A stretch of DNA of 64,000 nucleotides, from NCBI GenBank assembly GCA_017540175.1, contig JAFYBN010000054.1:44390-108389 (forward strand), written 5' to 3'. This stretch comes from Clostridia bacterium (lineage in GTDB: Bacteria > Bacillota > Clostridia > Oscillospirales > CAG-272). Numbering within the stretch: position 1 is the first letter of the stretch; each line of letters begins with the position of its first letter. The translations under genes were made by a program, and so were the position numbers. Of the stretch, positions 17,705-27,486 are shown piece after piece. The notes under the pieces are model-generated. The model did no database searches, was not told where the DNA came from, and was given only the letters and a program-made list of their open reading frames with translations.

Positions 17705-19615
17705 ATGAACGGAACACAAAAGCGGCGGGTGCTGAAGACAGTTTTGTGCCTTGTTTTGACGGTTTTCACGGTCGTCGCGCTCATCGGCTGCGCGCGCCGG
17801 GGACGGACCGCGGACGGCGGCGGGGAAGGCGCGCCCGTCGATCCCGCCGCGCATTCGGAGAACGCCGGTGCGATGGGCGAAGAGCGGGGCGAAGAAACGG
17901 CCGAAGAAGCTCCGCCCGAAGAAACGGCCGCCGACTCCTTCGATTATACGTACGACGCCGAGCCGGTCGGGGAGGGGCAGTGCGGGGACACCCTGTACTG
18001 GCGCCTGTACGAGGACGGGCATCTCGCGATCTACGGCGCGGGGGATATGTGGGATTACGATATCAAATTTCTCGTCGGCGGCGGAGTACGGAACGAGGCT
18101 CCGTGGAAGGACGGGCATCTCGAAAGCCTCGAGATCTGCAAAGGCGTGACGAAGATCGGAACCGCGGCATTCGCGGGATGCGGCTTCACGGGCAGCCTGA
18201 CGATCCCGGAGGGGGTCACGGCTGTGGAGAACTTGGCGTTCGCCGACTGCGTAGGCTTTACCGGCAGCCTGACGATTCCGAACAGCGTGACGCGGATCGG
18301 TTGGAGCGCGTTTCAACGCTGCGGCTTCACCGGCAGCCTGGCGCTGCCCGAAGGGCTTGCGGAAATCGGAGAGGCCGCGTTTTACCGCTGCTCCGGCTTC
18401 ACCGGCAGCCTGACCCTGCCCGAAGGGCTTGCCGAAATCGGAGAGGCCGCGTTTGGCGGCTGTTCCGGCTTCTCCGGCAGCCTGACACTGCCCGAAGGGC
18501 TTGCGGAAATCGGAGAGGACGCGTTTGGCGGCTGCTCCGGCTTCTCCGGAAGCCTGACGTTTCCGGCGAGTCTCACAAAAATCGGAAACTCCGCGTTCTG
18601 CGGCTGCACGGGACTTACCTCCTTTGACGCCGCGGCGGACAGCCGGACTTTTTCCGCCCGGGAAGGCGTGCTGTATTCGAAGGACGGAAAGACCCTCGTC
18701 CTTTTCCCGGCCGGCATGAAGGAATTTCCCGGGATCCCCGCCACGTGCGAAATCATCGGAGATTCCGCGTTTGCCGGCTGCAACGGTCTCACGGGCAGAC
18801 TGACGATTCCGCCCGGCGTGACGACGATCGGGAATAGTGCGTTTGAGGACTGCAGCGGCTTCACCGGCAGCCTGACGCTCCCCGAAGGGCTTGTGTCGAT
18901 CGGAGAGTACGCGTTTTCCGACTGCTCCGGTTTCACCGGCAGTCTGACGCTCCCCGAAGGGCTGGCGTCGATCGAAAAGGGCGCGTTTTCCGGCTGCTCC
19001 GGTTTCACCGGCAGCCTAACGCTTCCCGGGAACCTCACGTCGATCGGAAGAAGCGCATTTTACGGCTGCTCCGGTTTCACCGGAAGTCTGACGCTCCCCG
19101 ACAGCCTCACGACGATCGGAAGCTACGCGTTTTCCGACTGCTCCGGTTTCACCGGAAGTCTGACACTCCCCGAAGGGCTCGCGTCGATCGAAGAGGGCGC
19201 ATTTTACGGCTGCTCCCATTTCACCGGCAGCCTGACGCTGCCCGAAGGGCTCGCGTCGATCGGAGAGGATGCGTTTTATGAATGCGACGGTTTCACCGGC
19301 AGCCTGACGATCCCGGACAGCGTGACGACGATCGGAGAGAGAGCGTTTTACGGCTGCTCCGGTTTCGAAAGTCTCACGGTCCCCTCGAGCGTGACGTTCA
19401 TCGGAGAGAGTGCGTTCAAAGGGTGCTACAGACTTTTCGCCGCATATTTTTACGGCGACAGGCCGGAAATCGGAGGAGACATTTTCGTGTTTGATGCCCG
19501 GTCCCTGCGCCTGTATGCGTACGGTACGGAATTCATCGTCTATCACCTCGCGGACAAGTCCGGGTGGGAGGATGAAACCTTCAGCTTCTGCAAGACGGCG
19601 GTATTCACGCCGTGA
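17705..19615 (+). CDS. BspA-like leucine-rich repeat lipoprotein (long)
   Basis: 636 residues, ATG after GGAGG. Lipoprotein signal peptide with lipobox LIGC near residue 29, acidic linker, the shared module EGQCGDTLYWRLYEDGHL then GDMWDY, and about 18 LRR repeats in two blocks. A different 60-residue segment separates them (FDAAADSRTFSAREGVLYSK, then TLVLFPAGMKEFPGI), a non-repeat element seen in other BspA proteins. The second block contains many copies with SLTLPEGLASIGE. It ends with a capping segment (YFYGDRPEIGGDIF, then YHLADKSGWED). It is probably a surface adhesin or binding protein. The near-identical 72-bp units make this locus prone to recombination with its neighbour and, in inverted orientation, with the gene at 1461-3086. 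Confidence 0.9.
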   Translation: MNGTQKRRVLKTVLCLVLTVFTVVALIGCARRGRTADGGGEGAPVDPAAHSENAGAMGEERGEETAEEAPPEETAADSFDYTYDAEPVGEGQCGDTLYWRLYEDGHLAIYGAGDMWDYDIKFLVGGGVRNEAPWKDGHLESLEICKGVTKIGTAAFAGCGFTGSLTIPEGVTAVENLAFADCVGFTGSLTIPNSVTRIGWSAFQRCGFTGSLALPEGLAEIGEAAFYRCSGFTGSLTLPEGLAEIGEAAFGGCSGFSGSLTLPEGLAEIGEDAFGGCSGFSGSLTFPASLTKIGNSAFCGCTGLTSFDAAADSRTFSAREGVLYSKDGKTLVLFPAGMKEFPGIPATCEIIGDSAFAGCNGLTGRLTIPPGVTTIGNSAFEDCSGFTGSLTLPEGLVSIGEYAFSDCSGFTGSLTLPEGLASIEKGAFSGCSGFTGSLTLPGNLTSIGRSAFYGCSGFTGSLTLPDSLTTIGSYAFSDCSGFTGSLTLPEGLASIEEGAFYGCSHFTGSLTLPEGLASIGEDAFYECDGFTGSLTIPDSVTTIGERAFYGCSGFESLTVPSSVTFIGESAFKGCYRLFAAYFYGDRPEIGGDIFVFDARSLRLYAYGTEFIVYHLADKSGWEDETFSFCKTAVFTP

Positions 19616-19633
19616 CGGCTTTCGCCCCGCGAA

Positions 19634-19684
19634 AAAACGCCCCCGGGCGCTGAGTTCATTCAGTGGTCCGGGGACGTTTTCTGT
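19634..19684. terminator. Probable bidirectional terminator between convergent genes
   Basis: AAACGCCCCCGG at 19635-19646 pairs imperfectly with CCGGGGACGTTTT ending at 19680. T and A runs on the outer sides suit both the lipoprotein gene and pyrG. Confidence 0.65.
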
Positions 19685-19859
19685 TTTCGCCGTTCGCCGT
19701 CTTGTTTCCGTTTTTCTTTTTCGATGATCAGGTCGGGTATTACGGTTGTTTTCTTCCCTGACCGGATCGCCTGACCGCCGGACTGCCGGACTGCCCGAGC
19801 GCCGGACTGACAAACCGCCGAATGCCCCTGCCGGGCAAAGCGCGCCGGGGCCGCGTGTT

Positions 19860-21557
<1,698 letters not shown>

Positions 21558-23087
21558 TTATTCCCATTCGACGGTTGCCGGGGGCTTGGAGGTGATGTCG
21601 TACACCACTCTGCTGACGGACCGCACCTCGTTCGTGATCCGCGCGGAGGCCTTCGCGAGCACGTCGAACGGCAGGCGGGACCAGTCCGCGGTCATGAAAT
21701 CGTCGGTGGAGACGGCGCGCAGGGCGACCGTATGCCCGTAGGTCCGCGCGTCCCCCATCACGCCCACGGCGCGGGAGCCGGTCAGCACCGCGAAATACTG
21801 GTCGGGATTCTTATCGAGCCCCGCCCGGTCGATCTCCTCCCGGAAGATCGCGTCGCATTCCCGCAGCACGGCGAGCTTTTCCCGCGTGACCTCGCCGAGC
21901 ACGCGGATGGCGAGCCCCGGCCCCGGGAAGGGCTGGCGCATGACGAGCTCGCGCGGGATGCCGAGCTCCAGCCCGGCGGCGCGCACCTCGTCCTTGAACA
22001 GCAGTCTCAGCGGCTCTACGATCTCGTCGAAATCCACCACGGACGGCAGTCCGCCCACGTTGTGGTGGCTCTTGATCGTCGCCGCCTCGCCCACGCCGCT
22101 TTCCACCACGTCCGGATAGATCGTCCCCTGCACGAGGACGTGGACATGTCCGATCTTCTTCGCCTCGTCCTCGAACACCCGGATGAATTCTTCCCCGATG
22201 ATCATGCGCTTTTTCTCCGGCTCCTCCGCTCCGGCGAGCTTGCCGAGAAAGCGCTCCCCGGCGTTGACGCGGATGAGGTTCATCGAAAACTTCTCGCGGA
22301 AAACCCGCTCCACCGCGTCGCCCTCGCCCTTGCGCAAAAGGCCGTGATCGACGAAGACGCAGGTGAGCCCGTCCCCCACGGCGCGGTGCATCAGCACCGC
22401 CGCGACCGAGGAGTCCACGCCCCCGGACAGGGCGCAGAGCACCTTTTTGCCCCCTAGCTCCTTCCGATATTTCTCAACCGAGGCGCGGACGAAATCCTCC
22501 ATCGTCCAGTCGCCGGCGCAGCCGCAGATCTTTTTGAGGAAGTTCGCGAGCATGTCCCGCCCGTATTCCGTGTGGGTCACCTCCGGGTGGAACTGCACAC
22601 CGTACAGTCCGCGCGCCGCGCACGCGATCGCCGCCGCGGGGCACTGCGCGCTCGTTCCGATCACTGAAAAGCCCTCGGGCACGGCTTTCACGTAATCCGT
22701 GTGGCTCATCCAGCAGACGCTGTTCTCGGGGACGCCCTCAAAGAGCGGGGACGGGCGGACGGAAAGCTCCACCTTGCCGTACTCCGAAATCGAGCCCGCG
22801 GACCCGACCTCTCCCCCCTCGAGATGTGCCATGAGCTGGCATCCGTAGCAGATGCCGAGCACGGGCACGCCGAGGCGCAGCACGGCGGGATCGCATTTCG
22901 GCGCGGCGGGATCGTAAACGGAATTCGGTCCCCCCGTGAAGATGATGCCCCGGTATCCCCCCGCCCGGATCTCGCCGAGGGGCGTTTTATAAGAGCGGAT
23001 CTCCGCGTACACATGCTGTTCCCGGACGCGCCGGGCGATGAGCTGCGCGTACTGTCCGCCGAAATCAAGCACAAGAATTTTCTCCAT
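21558..23087 (-). CDS. guaA: GMP synthase (glutamine-hydrolysing)
   Basis: 509 residues, full length. The class I glutamine amidotransferase domain has Cys in GICYGCQ and the His/Glu pair in GVQFHPEV. The ATP pyrophosphatase domain has the PP-loop SGGVDSS near residue 228, and a C-terminal dimerisation domain ends in PPATVEWE. It converts XMP to GMP with glutamine and ATP. It is in a same-strand run glnA-like, ANTAR, guaA, pyrG, with gaps of 60, 82 and 90 bp, probably one transcription unit from the promoter at 25120-25148. Confidence 0.98.
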   Translation of the reverse strand: MEKILVLDFGGQYAQLIARRVREQHVYAEIRSYKTPLGEIRAGGYRGIIFTGGPNSVYDPAAPKCDPAVLRLGVPVLGICYGCQLMAHLEGGEVGSAGSISEYGKVELSVRPSPLFEGVPENSVCWMSHTDYVKAVPEGFSVIGTSAQCPAAAIACAARGLYGVQFHPEVTHTEYGRDMLANFLKKICGCAGDWTMEDFVRASVEKYRKELGGKKVLCALSGGVDSSVAAVLMHRAVGDGLTCVFVDHGLLRKGEGDAVERVFREKFSMNLIRVNAGERFLGKLAGAEEPEKKRMIIGEEFIRVFEDEAKKIGHVHVLVQGTIYPDVVESGVGEAATIKSHHNVGGLPSVVDFDEIVEPLRLLFKDEVRAAGLELGIPRELVMRQPFPGPGLAIRVLGEVTREKLAVLRECDAIFREEIDRAGLDKNPDQYFAVLTGSRAVGVMGDARTYGHTVALRAVSTDDFMTADWSRLPFDVLAKASARITNEVRSVSRVVYDITSKPPATVEWE

Positions 23088-23169
23088 CCCGTCTTCCTTT
23101 CCCGTCTCTTTCGCCCGCCGCGGGCGGGTTTATTGATGTCCCCTCTTACGGAGATGCCGCGGGGGTTTT

Positions 23170-23757
23170 TTATTTCCGCGCTCCGCGGACGATCTCCGCC
23201 GCGACCGTCTTTTTCGGCACGCAGCGGTCCATTGCCTGTTTCTCGATATACCGGTGCGCCTCCGCCTCGTCCATGCCGCGCTCGCCGATCAGCACCCATT
23301 TCGCGCGGTTCACGAGCCGGATCTCTTCCATTTTTTCTTCGAGGGTGAAGGTCTTCGTCGCGGAGCCCCGCAGCCGTTCCCGCGCGCTCCGCATCCACGA
23401 AAGCGCGGCGGTCATCGTCGAGCGCGGCGCGGGCTTCGATACGGTGAAGACACCGTGCCGCCCGAGCTTGAGATCCGCGTCCTCATACAGCTCCGCGCGG
23501 GCGAAGAACAAAACGACCGTTCCCGCCGACGCGCACAGATCGATGGCGAAGCGCACGCCCGTGTCGTCCGGCAGGGGGGAATTGACGAAAACAAAATCGT
23601 ATTCCCGCTCCGCGGCCGCGCGCTTGGCCGCCGCGACGTCCGAGACAAGCCTTGTCTCCGTGACGCCGGACTCGCGCAGAAGGGCGAGCAGGGTTTCGTT
23701 CATTTGTTTCGCGGCGGACACGATCAAGGCGGCATACATGCTTTCCGTGTCGTCCAT
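23170..23757 (-). CDS. ANTAR-domain antitermination regulator
   Basis: 195 residues, ATG after AAAGGAGGG. The N-terminal 125 residues form a receiver-like domain (YDFVFVNSPLPDDTG) in which the usual phospho-acceptor Asp seems replaced by Asn. The C-terminal 60 residues are an ANTAR domain (MEEIRLVNRAKWVLI, then EAEAHRYIEKQAMDRC), a three-helix RNA-binding fold that stabilises antiterminator hairpins, as in AmiR, NasR and EutV. In Clostridia similar proteins are found beside glutamine synthetase and are thought to control nitrogen genes (general knowledge, not shown here). Its position directly after the glnA-like gene and before guaA suggests it reads nitrogen status and acts on leader RNAs. 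Confidence 0.88.
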   Translation of the reverse strand: MDDTESMYAALIVSAAKQMNETLLALLRESGVTETRLVSDVAAAKRAAAEREYDFVFVNSPLPDDTGVRFAIDLCASAGTVVLFFARAELYEDADLKLGRHGVFTVSKPAPRSTMTAALSWMRSARERLRGSATKTFTLEEKMEEIRLVNRAKWVLIGERGMDEAEAHRYIEKQAMDRCVPKKTVAAEIVRGARK

Positions 23758-23817
23758 GCTCTCGTCCCTCCTTTCCGTGGGATGCGCAGGCTGTAAACTT
23801 TTACTTTTCCCTCTCCG

Positions 23818-25020
23818 TCATCCTTCGCTCTGATTCCCCGCCGCTTCCGTCCCCTGCCGGACGCCGTACGCCTCCCGTACGACCTGCGGCAGGGACTCCG
23901 CGATGAATGCGCTCTGTGCGGCAGCCGTCCGCGCTTCGCTCAGAGTCCGGGGCAGTTTGCCTGTTTCCTCGTTTTCCTCAGGGAGCGCGAGTCCTTTTTC
24001 GATTCCCTTCAGCCCCGCCCGCACGAGGAGCGCGAAGGCGAGGTAGGGATTGGTTCCCGGATCGGGCGAACGCAGCTCCGCGCGGTGCGCTCCCGCGGGC
24101 ATATAGAGCAGCCGCGAGCGGTCCGTCCCCGACCATGCGATCCCTGCCCGGCGCCCGCCGAGCCTTTTGTAGGAATCCTCCGTCGGGTTGAGGAACGCCG
24201 TCATCGCCGCGATCCCGTCGAGGATCCCGGCCGCCGCGGCTCCGAGCGCCTCCCCCCGCGCCGTGTATCCTCCGAGGGACTCGAGGGAGAGATTGATGTG
24301 ACACCCGTTGCCGGGGCAGTCGGGGAGGGGCTTGGGGGAAAAGTCCGCCCAAAGCCCGTTCCGGTATGCCGCGGTCCGGACAACGGTCTGAAAGGTCATG
24401 GCGTGGTCGGCGGCCTCGAGCGCGTCCGAGAAGCGGAAGTCGATCTTGTTCTGACCGGGACCCTCCTCGTGGTGGGAGCTCGCGGGACGAATGCCCATCT
24501 GCTCCAGCGTCAGGCAGATTTCCCGCCGGATGTTCTCGCCCCGGTCCTCAGGCGCGAGGTCCATGTAGCCCGCGTGGTCGTAGGGGATCTTCGTGGGCTG
24601 GCCGTCCCCGTCGAGCCGGAACAGGTAAAAGGTCTGCTGCGCGCCGAAATGAAAGCGGAAACCCTTTTTCTCCGCGTCCTGCGCCGCCTCTCTGAGGAGG
24701 GATCGGGTGTCGGCGGGATGGGGCTTCCCGCTCTGCAGCGCGACGGTCGAATACATGCGCACGACCCGCCCGTGCTCCGGCCGCCACGGAAGAACGGAAA
24801 GCGTCGATGGATCGGGACAGAGCGTCAGACTGCCCTCCCCTTCATAACCCGGCACGGCGTCGGGATAGAACGGGATCCCCCCGTCGAACGCGCGCCCCAG
24901 CTCGTCCGGCATGACGGAAATGTTCTTCTGCCTCCCGCGGACATCGCAGAACGCGAGACGGATGAACTTCACGTCCTCCTCGCGCACGTATTCGAGAACC
25001 TCGTCTTTCGTATATTTCAT
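23818..25020 (-). CDS. glnA: Glutamine synthetase homologue with altered catalytic residues
   Basis: 400 residues from the ATG at 25020 (AAGGAG ahead). The overall fold is clear: N-terminal GlnA_N (KYTKDEVLEYVREEDVKFIR), then HHEEGPGQN, NGCHINLSLESLGG and AELRSPDPGTNPYLAFA. Compared with active type I enzymes, several metal or catalytic positions are changed. The segment usually reading ExEFFLF reads FGAQQTFYLF, so both Glu ligands are lost. The Glu of HHE...GQNE is Lys (GQNKID). The flap around the catalytic Glu is shortened to KRLGGRRAGIAWSG. The His of GCHINLS and the Glu of AELRSPDP remain. It may therefore be a poor or inactive synthetase kept as a glutamine sensor or regulator, or a relative with another substrate. 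The comparison is from memory of the family. Confidence 0.88.
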   Translation of the reverse strand: MKYTKDEVLEYVREEDVKFIRLAFCDVRGRQKNISVMPDELGRAFDGGIPFYPDAVPGYEGEGSLTLCPDPSTLSVLPWRPEHGRVVRMYSTVALQSGKPHPADTRSLLREAAQDAEKKGFRFHFGAQQTFYLFRLDGDGQPTKIPYDHAGYMDLAPEDRGENIRREICLTLEQMGIRPASSHHEEGPGQNKIDFRFSDALEAADHAMTFQTVVRTAAYRNGLWADFSPKPLPDCPGNGCHINLSLESLGGYTARGEALGAAAAGILDGIAAMTAFLNPTEDSYKRLGGRRAGIAWSGTDRSRLLYMPAGAHRAELRSPDPGTNPYLAFALLVRAGLKGIEKGLALPEENEETGKLPRTLSEARTAAAQSAFIAESLPQVVREAYGVRQGTEAAGNQSEG

Positions 25021-25065
25021 GACTGCTCCTTCCGCGCTCCGGAAACTCGTCCCGAAACGAATAAT

Positions 25066-25101
25066 GCGTTCATTCCGGCGCAAAAAAACCGGAATGAACG
25101 C
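25066..25101 (-). promoter_or_regulatory. Leader hairpin upstream of the glnA-like gene
   Basis: Perfect 13-bp inverted repeat GCGTTCATTCCGG/CCGGAATGAACGC (25066-25078, 25089-25101) with a 10-nt loop. It begins roughly 15-20 nt after the predicted transcription start. A second small hairpin (TTCCG/CGGAA) overlaps the ribosome binding site. The arrangement suits RNA-level control, possibly by the ANTAR protein. Confidence 0.6.
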
Positions 25102-25119
25102 CCTTGCTCATTTGTCTGT

Positions 25120-25148
25120 ATTATAGCGCGTTCCCCGCGCGTTGTCAA
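25120..25148 (-). promoter_or_regulatory. Consensus promoter of the glnA-ANTAR-guaA-pyrG run
   Basis: On the minus strand, perfect TTGACA (25143-25148), 17 bp, perfect TATAAT (25120-25125). The start codon is 100 nt further on, leaving a leader with the 13-bp hairpin. Confidence 0.85.
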
Positions 25149-25272
25149 GGGGAGGGAGGGAATTTCCCCGAAAAAAACGCGCGTGAAACGATATTTCGAA
25201 ATCCTTCTCTTCGCAACTTTTTTTCCGTGATAATTCGTTTCACGTGTGGTATCCTGTACGCATCGGAGGGTA

Positions 25273-25360
25273 ACGACGGACAACCGACCGAAGCCGGGCA
25301 GAAGGGCCTCGGCACGGAAGTGAAGCGATCGCCCGTCCGTCGTGCGTTAAGCGCACAAGG
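25273..25360 (+). promoter_or_regulatory. Structured 5' leader of the small basic protein gene
   Basis: ACGACGGAC (25273-25281) pairs with GTCCGTCGT (25335-25343), enclosing a smaller stem (CCGA-GCC with GGC-TCGG). It is followed by GTGCG/CGCAC around TTAAG just before the AGGAGG site. This looks like a folded leader but matches no riboswitch class I know. Confidence 0.4.
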
Positions 25361-25387
25361 CAGCCGATACAAGGAGGTGCACGCATC

Positions 25388-25657
25388 ATGAAAGCCTTTG
25401 TTCCCTATGAGAAGCTCTCAAAAAAGGCGAAGAGAGCGCTCGATCTCGAAAAGCGCAGGACATGGGGGTTCAGCCCCGTGACGCGCAGCCCGATGAGGAG
25501 CAGCGCTTACAACAGAAAGAAGACACGCCGCATGGATCTCGACGATCCGCCGGACGTGTCTTTTTTTCGGCAAAATGGGTACGCAGATCTTTCGGCAGGA
25601 AAGCCGACGCGCGGCAGCCGGGCAGCAGCCGGGCAGCAGCCGGGCGGCGCGGTTTGA
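25388..25657 (+). CDS. Small basic protein with terminator inside its reading frame
   Basis: 89 codons, ATG 9 nt after AGGAGG. The first 48 residues are strongly basic and look like a small conserved clostridial protein (MKAFVPYEKLSKKAKRALD, then PVTRSP and AYNRKKTRR); similar short proteins seem familiar from Oscillospiraceae, without known function. From codon 45 the frame runs through a strong intrinsic terminator (25520-25567), and the stop codon lies about 90 nt beyond it. Most transcripts would thus lack a stop codon. This resembles the control of the ribosome-rescue factors ArfA and BrfA, small basic proteins made from non-stop mRNA and degraded through tmRNA tagging. Homology to them is not claimed. 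The last 30 codons look non-conserved. Confidence 0.6.
   Translation: MKAFVPYEKLSKKAKRALDLEKRRTWGFSPVTRSPMRSSAYNRKKTRRMDLDDPPDVSFFRQNGYADLSAGKPTRGSRAAAGQQPGGAV
25520..25567 (+). terminator. Strong intrinsic terminator inside the small basic ORF
   Basis: AAGACACG (25520-25527) pairs with CGTGTCTT (25555-25562), extended by CCG/CGG with one bulged A. An inner stem GGATC/GATCC closes a 5-nt loop. The T-run covers 25561-25567. Confidence 0.85.
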
Positions 25658-25667
25658 AAAGGGCCGT

Positions 25668-26207
25668 TTATATGCCGAGCATCTTTGCCGCGCGGAGGAT
25701 GGCGCACTGGGTCTTCCCGTCCGGGATCTCCCCGTTCATCACCGCCCGCACCGCGTCGGAAAGGGGCATGCGGAACACGTCGAGGAATTCGTCCTCGTCG
25801 AGGTGCCGCTCGGTGAAGCTCAGTCCCCGCGCGAGGAACATCCGGATGCGCTCGCCCATGATGGCGGGGGAGCCGTAGAAATCGCCCAGATCGATCAGCT
25901 CCCTTGGGACCGCTCCGGTCTCTTCCCGCAGCTCGCGCAACGCCGCTGAGGCGAAATCCTCCCCCGCGTAGTCGAGCTTCCCGGCGGGGATCTCCGTCAA
26001 AACCTGCCCGACCGCATAGCGGTACTGCCGCTCGAGAATGATCTCCCCGTCGTCCGTCACCGGCACAACGCAGACCGCGCCGAGATGCTTCACAATCTCC
26101 CGGACCGAGGTCCCCCCGTCCGGCAGCTCCACCACGTCGCGGTACAGATGAACGACCTTTCCGTCAAAGATCAACTCGGACGAAACCGTTTTTTCCGTCA
26201 GTTCCAT
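25668..26207 (-). CDS. NUDIX hydrolase, ADP-ribose pyrophosphatase type
   Basis: 179 residues. The NUDIX box is clear: GKLDYAGEDFASAALRELRE followed by ETGAV, with one extra residue between the first Gly and Glu compared with the consensus. The N-terminus (VSSELIFDGKVVHLYRDVVEL) and YRYAVGQVLTEIPAGK match bacterial ADP-ribose pyrophosphatases, which split ADP-ribose into AMP and ribose 5-phosphate using Mg2+ bound by the box glutamates. Cytoplasmic. The gene lies alone between the small basic ORF, which converges on it, and the sialidase-like gene on the same strand. Confidence 0.93.
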   Translation of the reverse strand: MELTEKTVSSELIFDGKVVHLYRDVVELPDGGTSVREIVKHLGAVCVVPVTDDGEIILERQYRYAVGQVLTEIPAGKLDYAGEDFASAALRELREETGAVPRELIDLGDFYGSPAIMGERIRMFLARGLSFTERHLDEDEFLDVFRMPLSDAVRAVMNGEIPDGKTQCAILRAAKMLGI

Positions 26208-26223
26208 AACTCTTCCTTTCTCC

Positions 26224-26424
26224 CGCGGGGTCTCGGACCCCGATCACAAAATCATAGACCAACCTGCCCCGGTCGGGGTATGTTCTATATCTCAATCACA
26301 AAACTATATATCGACCGGCCCCGGTCGGGGGACGTTTCATGCCTCGATCACAAAACTGTACACCGACCGGCTCCGGTCGGGGTATGCCTTACACCTCGAT
26401 CACAAAACTGTACACCGACCGGCG
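26224..26424. repeat. Four tandem copies of a 52-bp unit over the 3' end of the sialidase-like gene
   Basis: The core (C)GATCACAAAA starts at 26241, 26293, 26345 and 26397, an exact 52-bp period. Each unit also contains CGACCGG..CCGGTCG, able to form a hairpin, except the gene-proximal copy. That fourth copy is the actual 3' end of the coding sequence (VYSFVIEV and stop). The others look like tandem duplications of it extending towards the NUDIX gene. Confidence 0.9.
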
Positions 26425-27471
26425 GTTTGCCGTGCAGGTCGCGTACAGCATTCCGTTCCCGTACACCGCCGCCGGATAGGAATACTCGCCCTCACCGCGC
26501 GCGAGATCGAGTTCACGCTTGAAGTGCCCGCCCCCGTCGGAGGAGACGAGCAGGGACAGCGGCGTCCGCGCGCCCCAGTTTGACCCCACCGGATTCATGA
26601 GCAGCGCGAGCCTTCCCCTACGATCCGGCAGCCCGCTGTTCGGCAGCCCGCTGTTCGGCAGCCCGCTGTTCGGCAGCCCGGTGTCCGTCGGCTCGGGGAT
26701 CATCACGCAGTCGATCCCGCTGTTGTTGTTCGGCAAAGGGGTCGGATACGCCCGGCTCCACCGCATCCCGACACCGTCGTCTCCCGCCTCGGGCAGAAGT
26801 TCCAAACAGTCCGCGCGCCAGATATGCCCCTCTGCCGAGCGCAGGAGGGCGTGGATCCCCGTGCCTGCCGTCCGAGCTTCTTCGGGATCGAAGAACAGGG
26901 TCGGCTGGATGAGCTTTACGGGGTATTCCGTTTCAAAATAAGGCGTGCGCGCAAAAGTCCGCCCGCCGTCGCGGGAGATTTCGACGAAAGCGCGCCACAC
27001 CGCCCCGTCCGGGCTTTCATGCGACGCCCCGGCGAGCAGGACGCCGTTTTCGAGCAGGATGGGCTTTGCGCGAACAGGCCCCCTGCCGCCGGAGAGGTCC
27101 CCGGGCACGAGCTCCCGCTCCTTGTCCCACGTCCTGCCCCCGTTCGCCGAGCGGCGCACAAAGGTCCGCCAGCCCGCGATTTTCCTGCCGCGCTTGAACC
27201 AGAGCGTCACGACTCCGCTTTGGGGATCGGCGAACAGAACGGGATTCCAGCACGCCTCGTCCGACGGAGAGGACATCATGACGGGGTCGCTCCAGCGTCC
27301 GTTCTCGCAGACCGCCGCGTAAATCTCCACGTCGTCCGCGCCCTCGCGCGAGCCGCCGAACCACGCCGCTATGCGCCTCCCGTCCGGGAGCAGGCAGACC
27401 GTAGACGCGTGACAGCTCCGCGTCGGCGCGTTTTCTTCGCTGAAAATCAGCCGTTTTTCGATCAGCTTCAT
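26389..27471 (-). CDS. Sialidase/BNR-repeat glycosidase-like protein
   Basis: 360 residues forming a six-bladed sialidase-like propeller. Visible Asp-box motifs are SANGGRTW (about residue 107), SRDGGRTF (about 168) and SSDGGGHF (about 310). CHASTVCLLPDGRRIAAWFGGSREG near the start matches the exo-sialidase-like BNR_2 group, in which an N-terminal Arg contacts the substrate carboxylate. No signal peptide, so cytoplasmic. True sialidase activity is not assured, since many members lack the Arg triad. An in-frame run of GLPNS repeats occurs near residue 265, encoded by 15-bp tandem units. The gene starts 15 bp before the 3' end of proC on the same strand, so they may be co-transcribed. Confidence 0.8.
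   Translation of the reverse strand: MKLIEKRLIFSEENAPTRSCHASTVCLLPDGRRIAAWFGGSREGADDVEIYAAVCENGRWSDPVMMSSPSDEACWNPVLFADPQSGVVTLWFKRGRKIAGWRTFVRRSANGGRTWDKERELVPGDLSGGRGPVRAKPILLENGVLLAGASHESPDGAVWRAFVEISRDGGRTFARTPYFETEYPVKLIQPTLFFDPEEARTAGTGIHALLRSAEGHIWRADCLELLPEAGDDGVGMRWSRAYPTPLPNNNSGIDCVMIPEPTDTGLPNSGLPNSGLPNSGLPDRRGRLALLMNPVGSNWGARTPLSLLVSSDGGGHFKRELDLARGEGEYSYPAAVYGNGMLYATCTANRRSVYSFVIEV
26626..26685 (-). repeat. 15-bp in-frame tandem repeat inside the sialidase-like gene
   Basis: CGGCAGCCCGCTGTT occurs three times (26626-26670) plus a degenerate fourth copy, encoding the pentapeptide GLPNS repeatedly in a surface loop. Confidence 0.95.
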
Positions 27472-27486
27472 TCGAAAATCACCGCT

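Noticed and set aside
26224-26424. Possible CRISPR or attachment site array
   Set aside because: The 52-bp units are contiguous tandem duplications of a gene end, without spacers or an integrase nearby.
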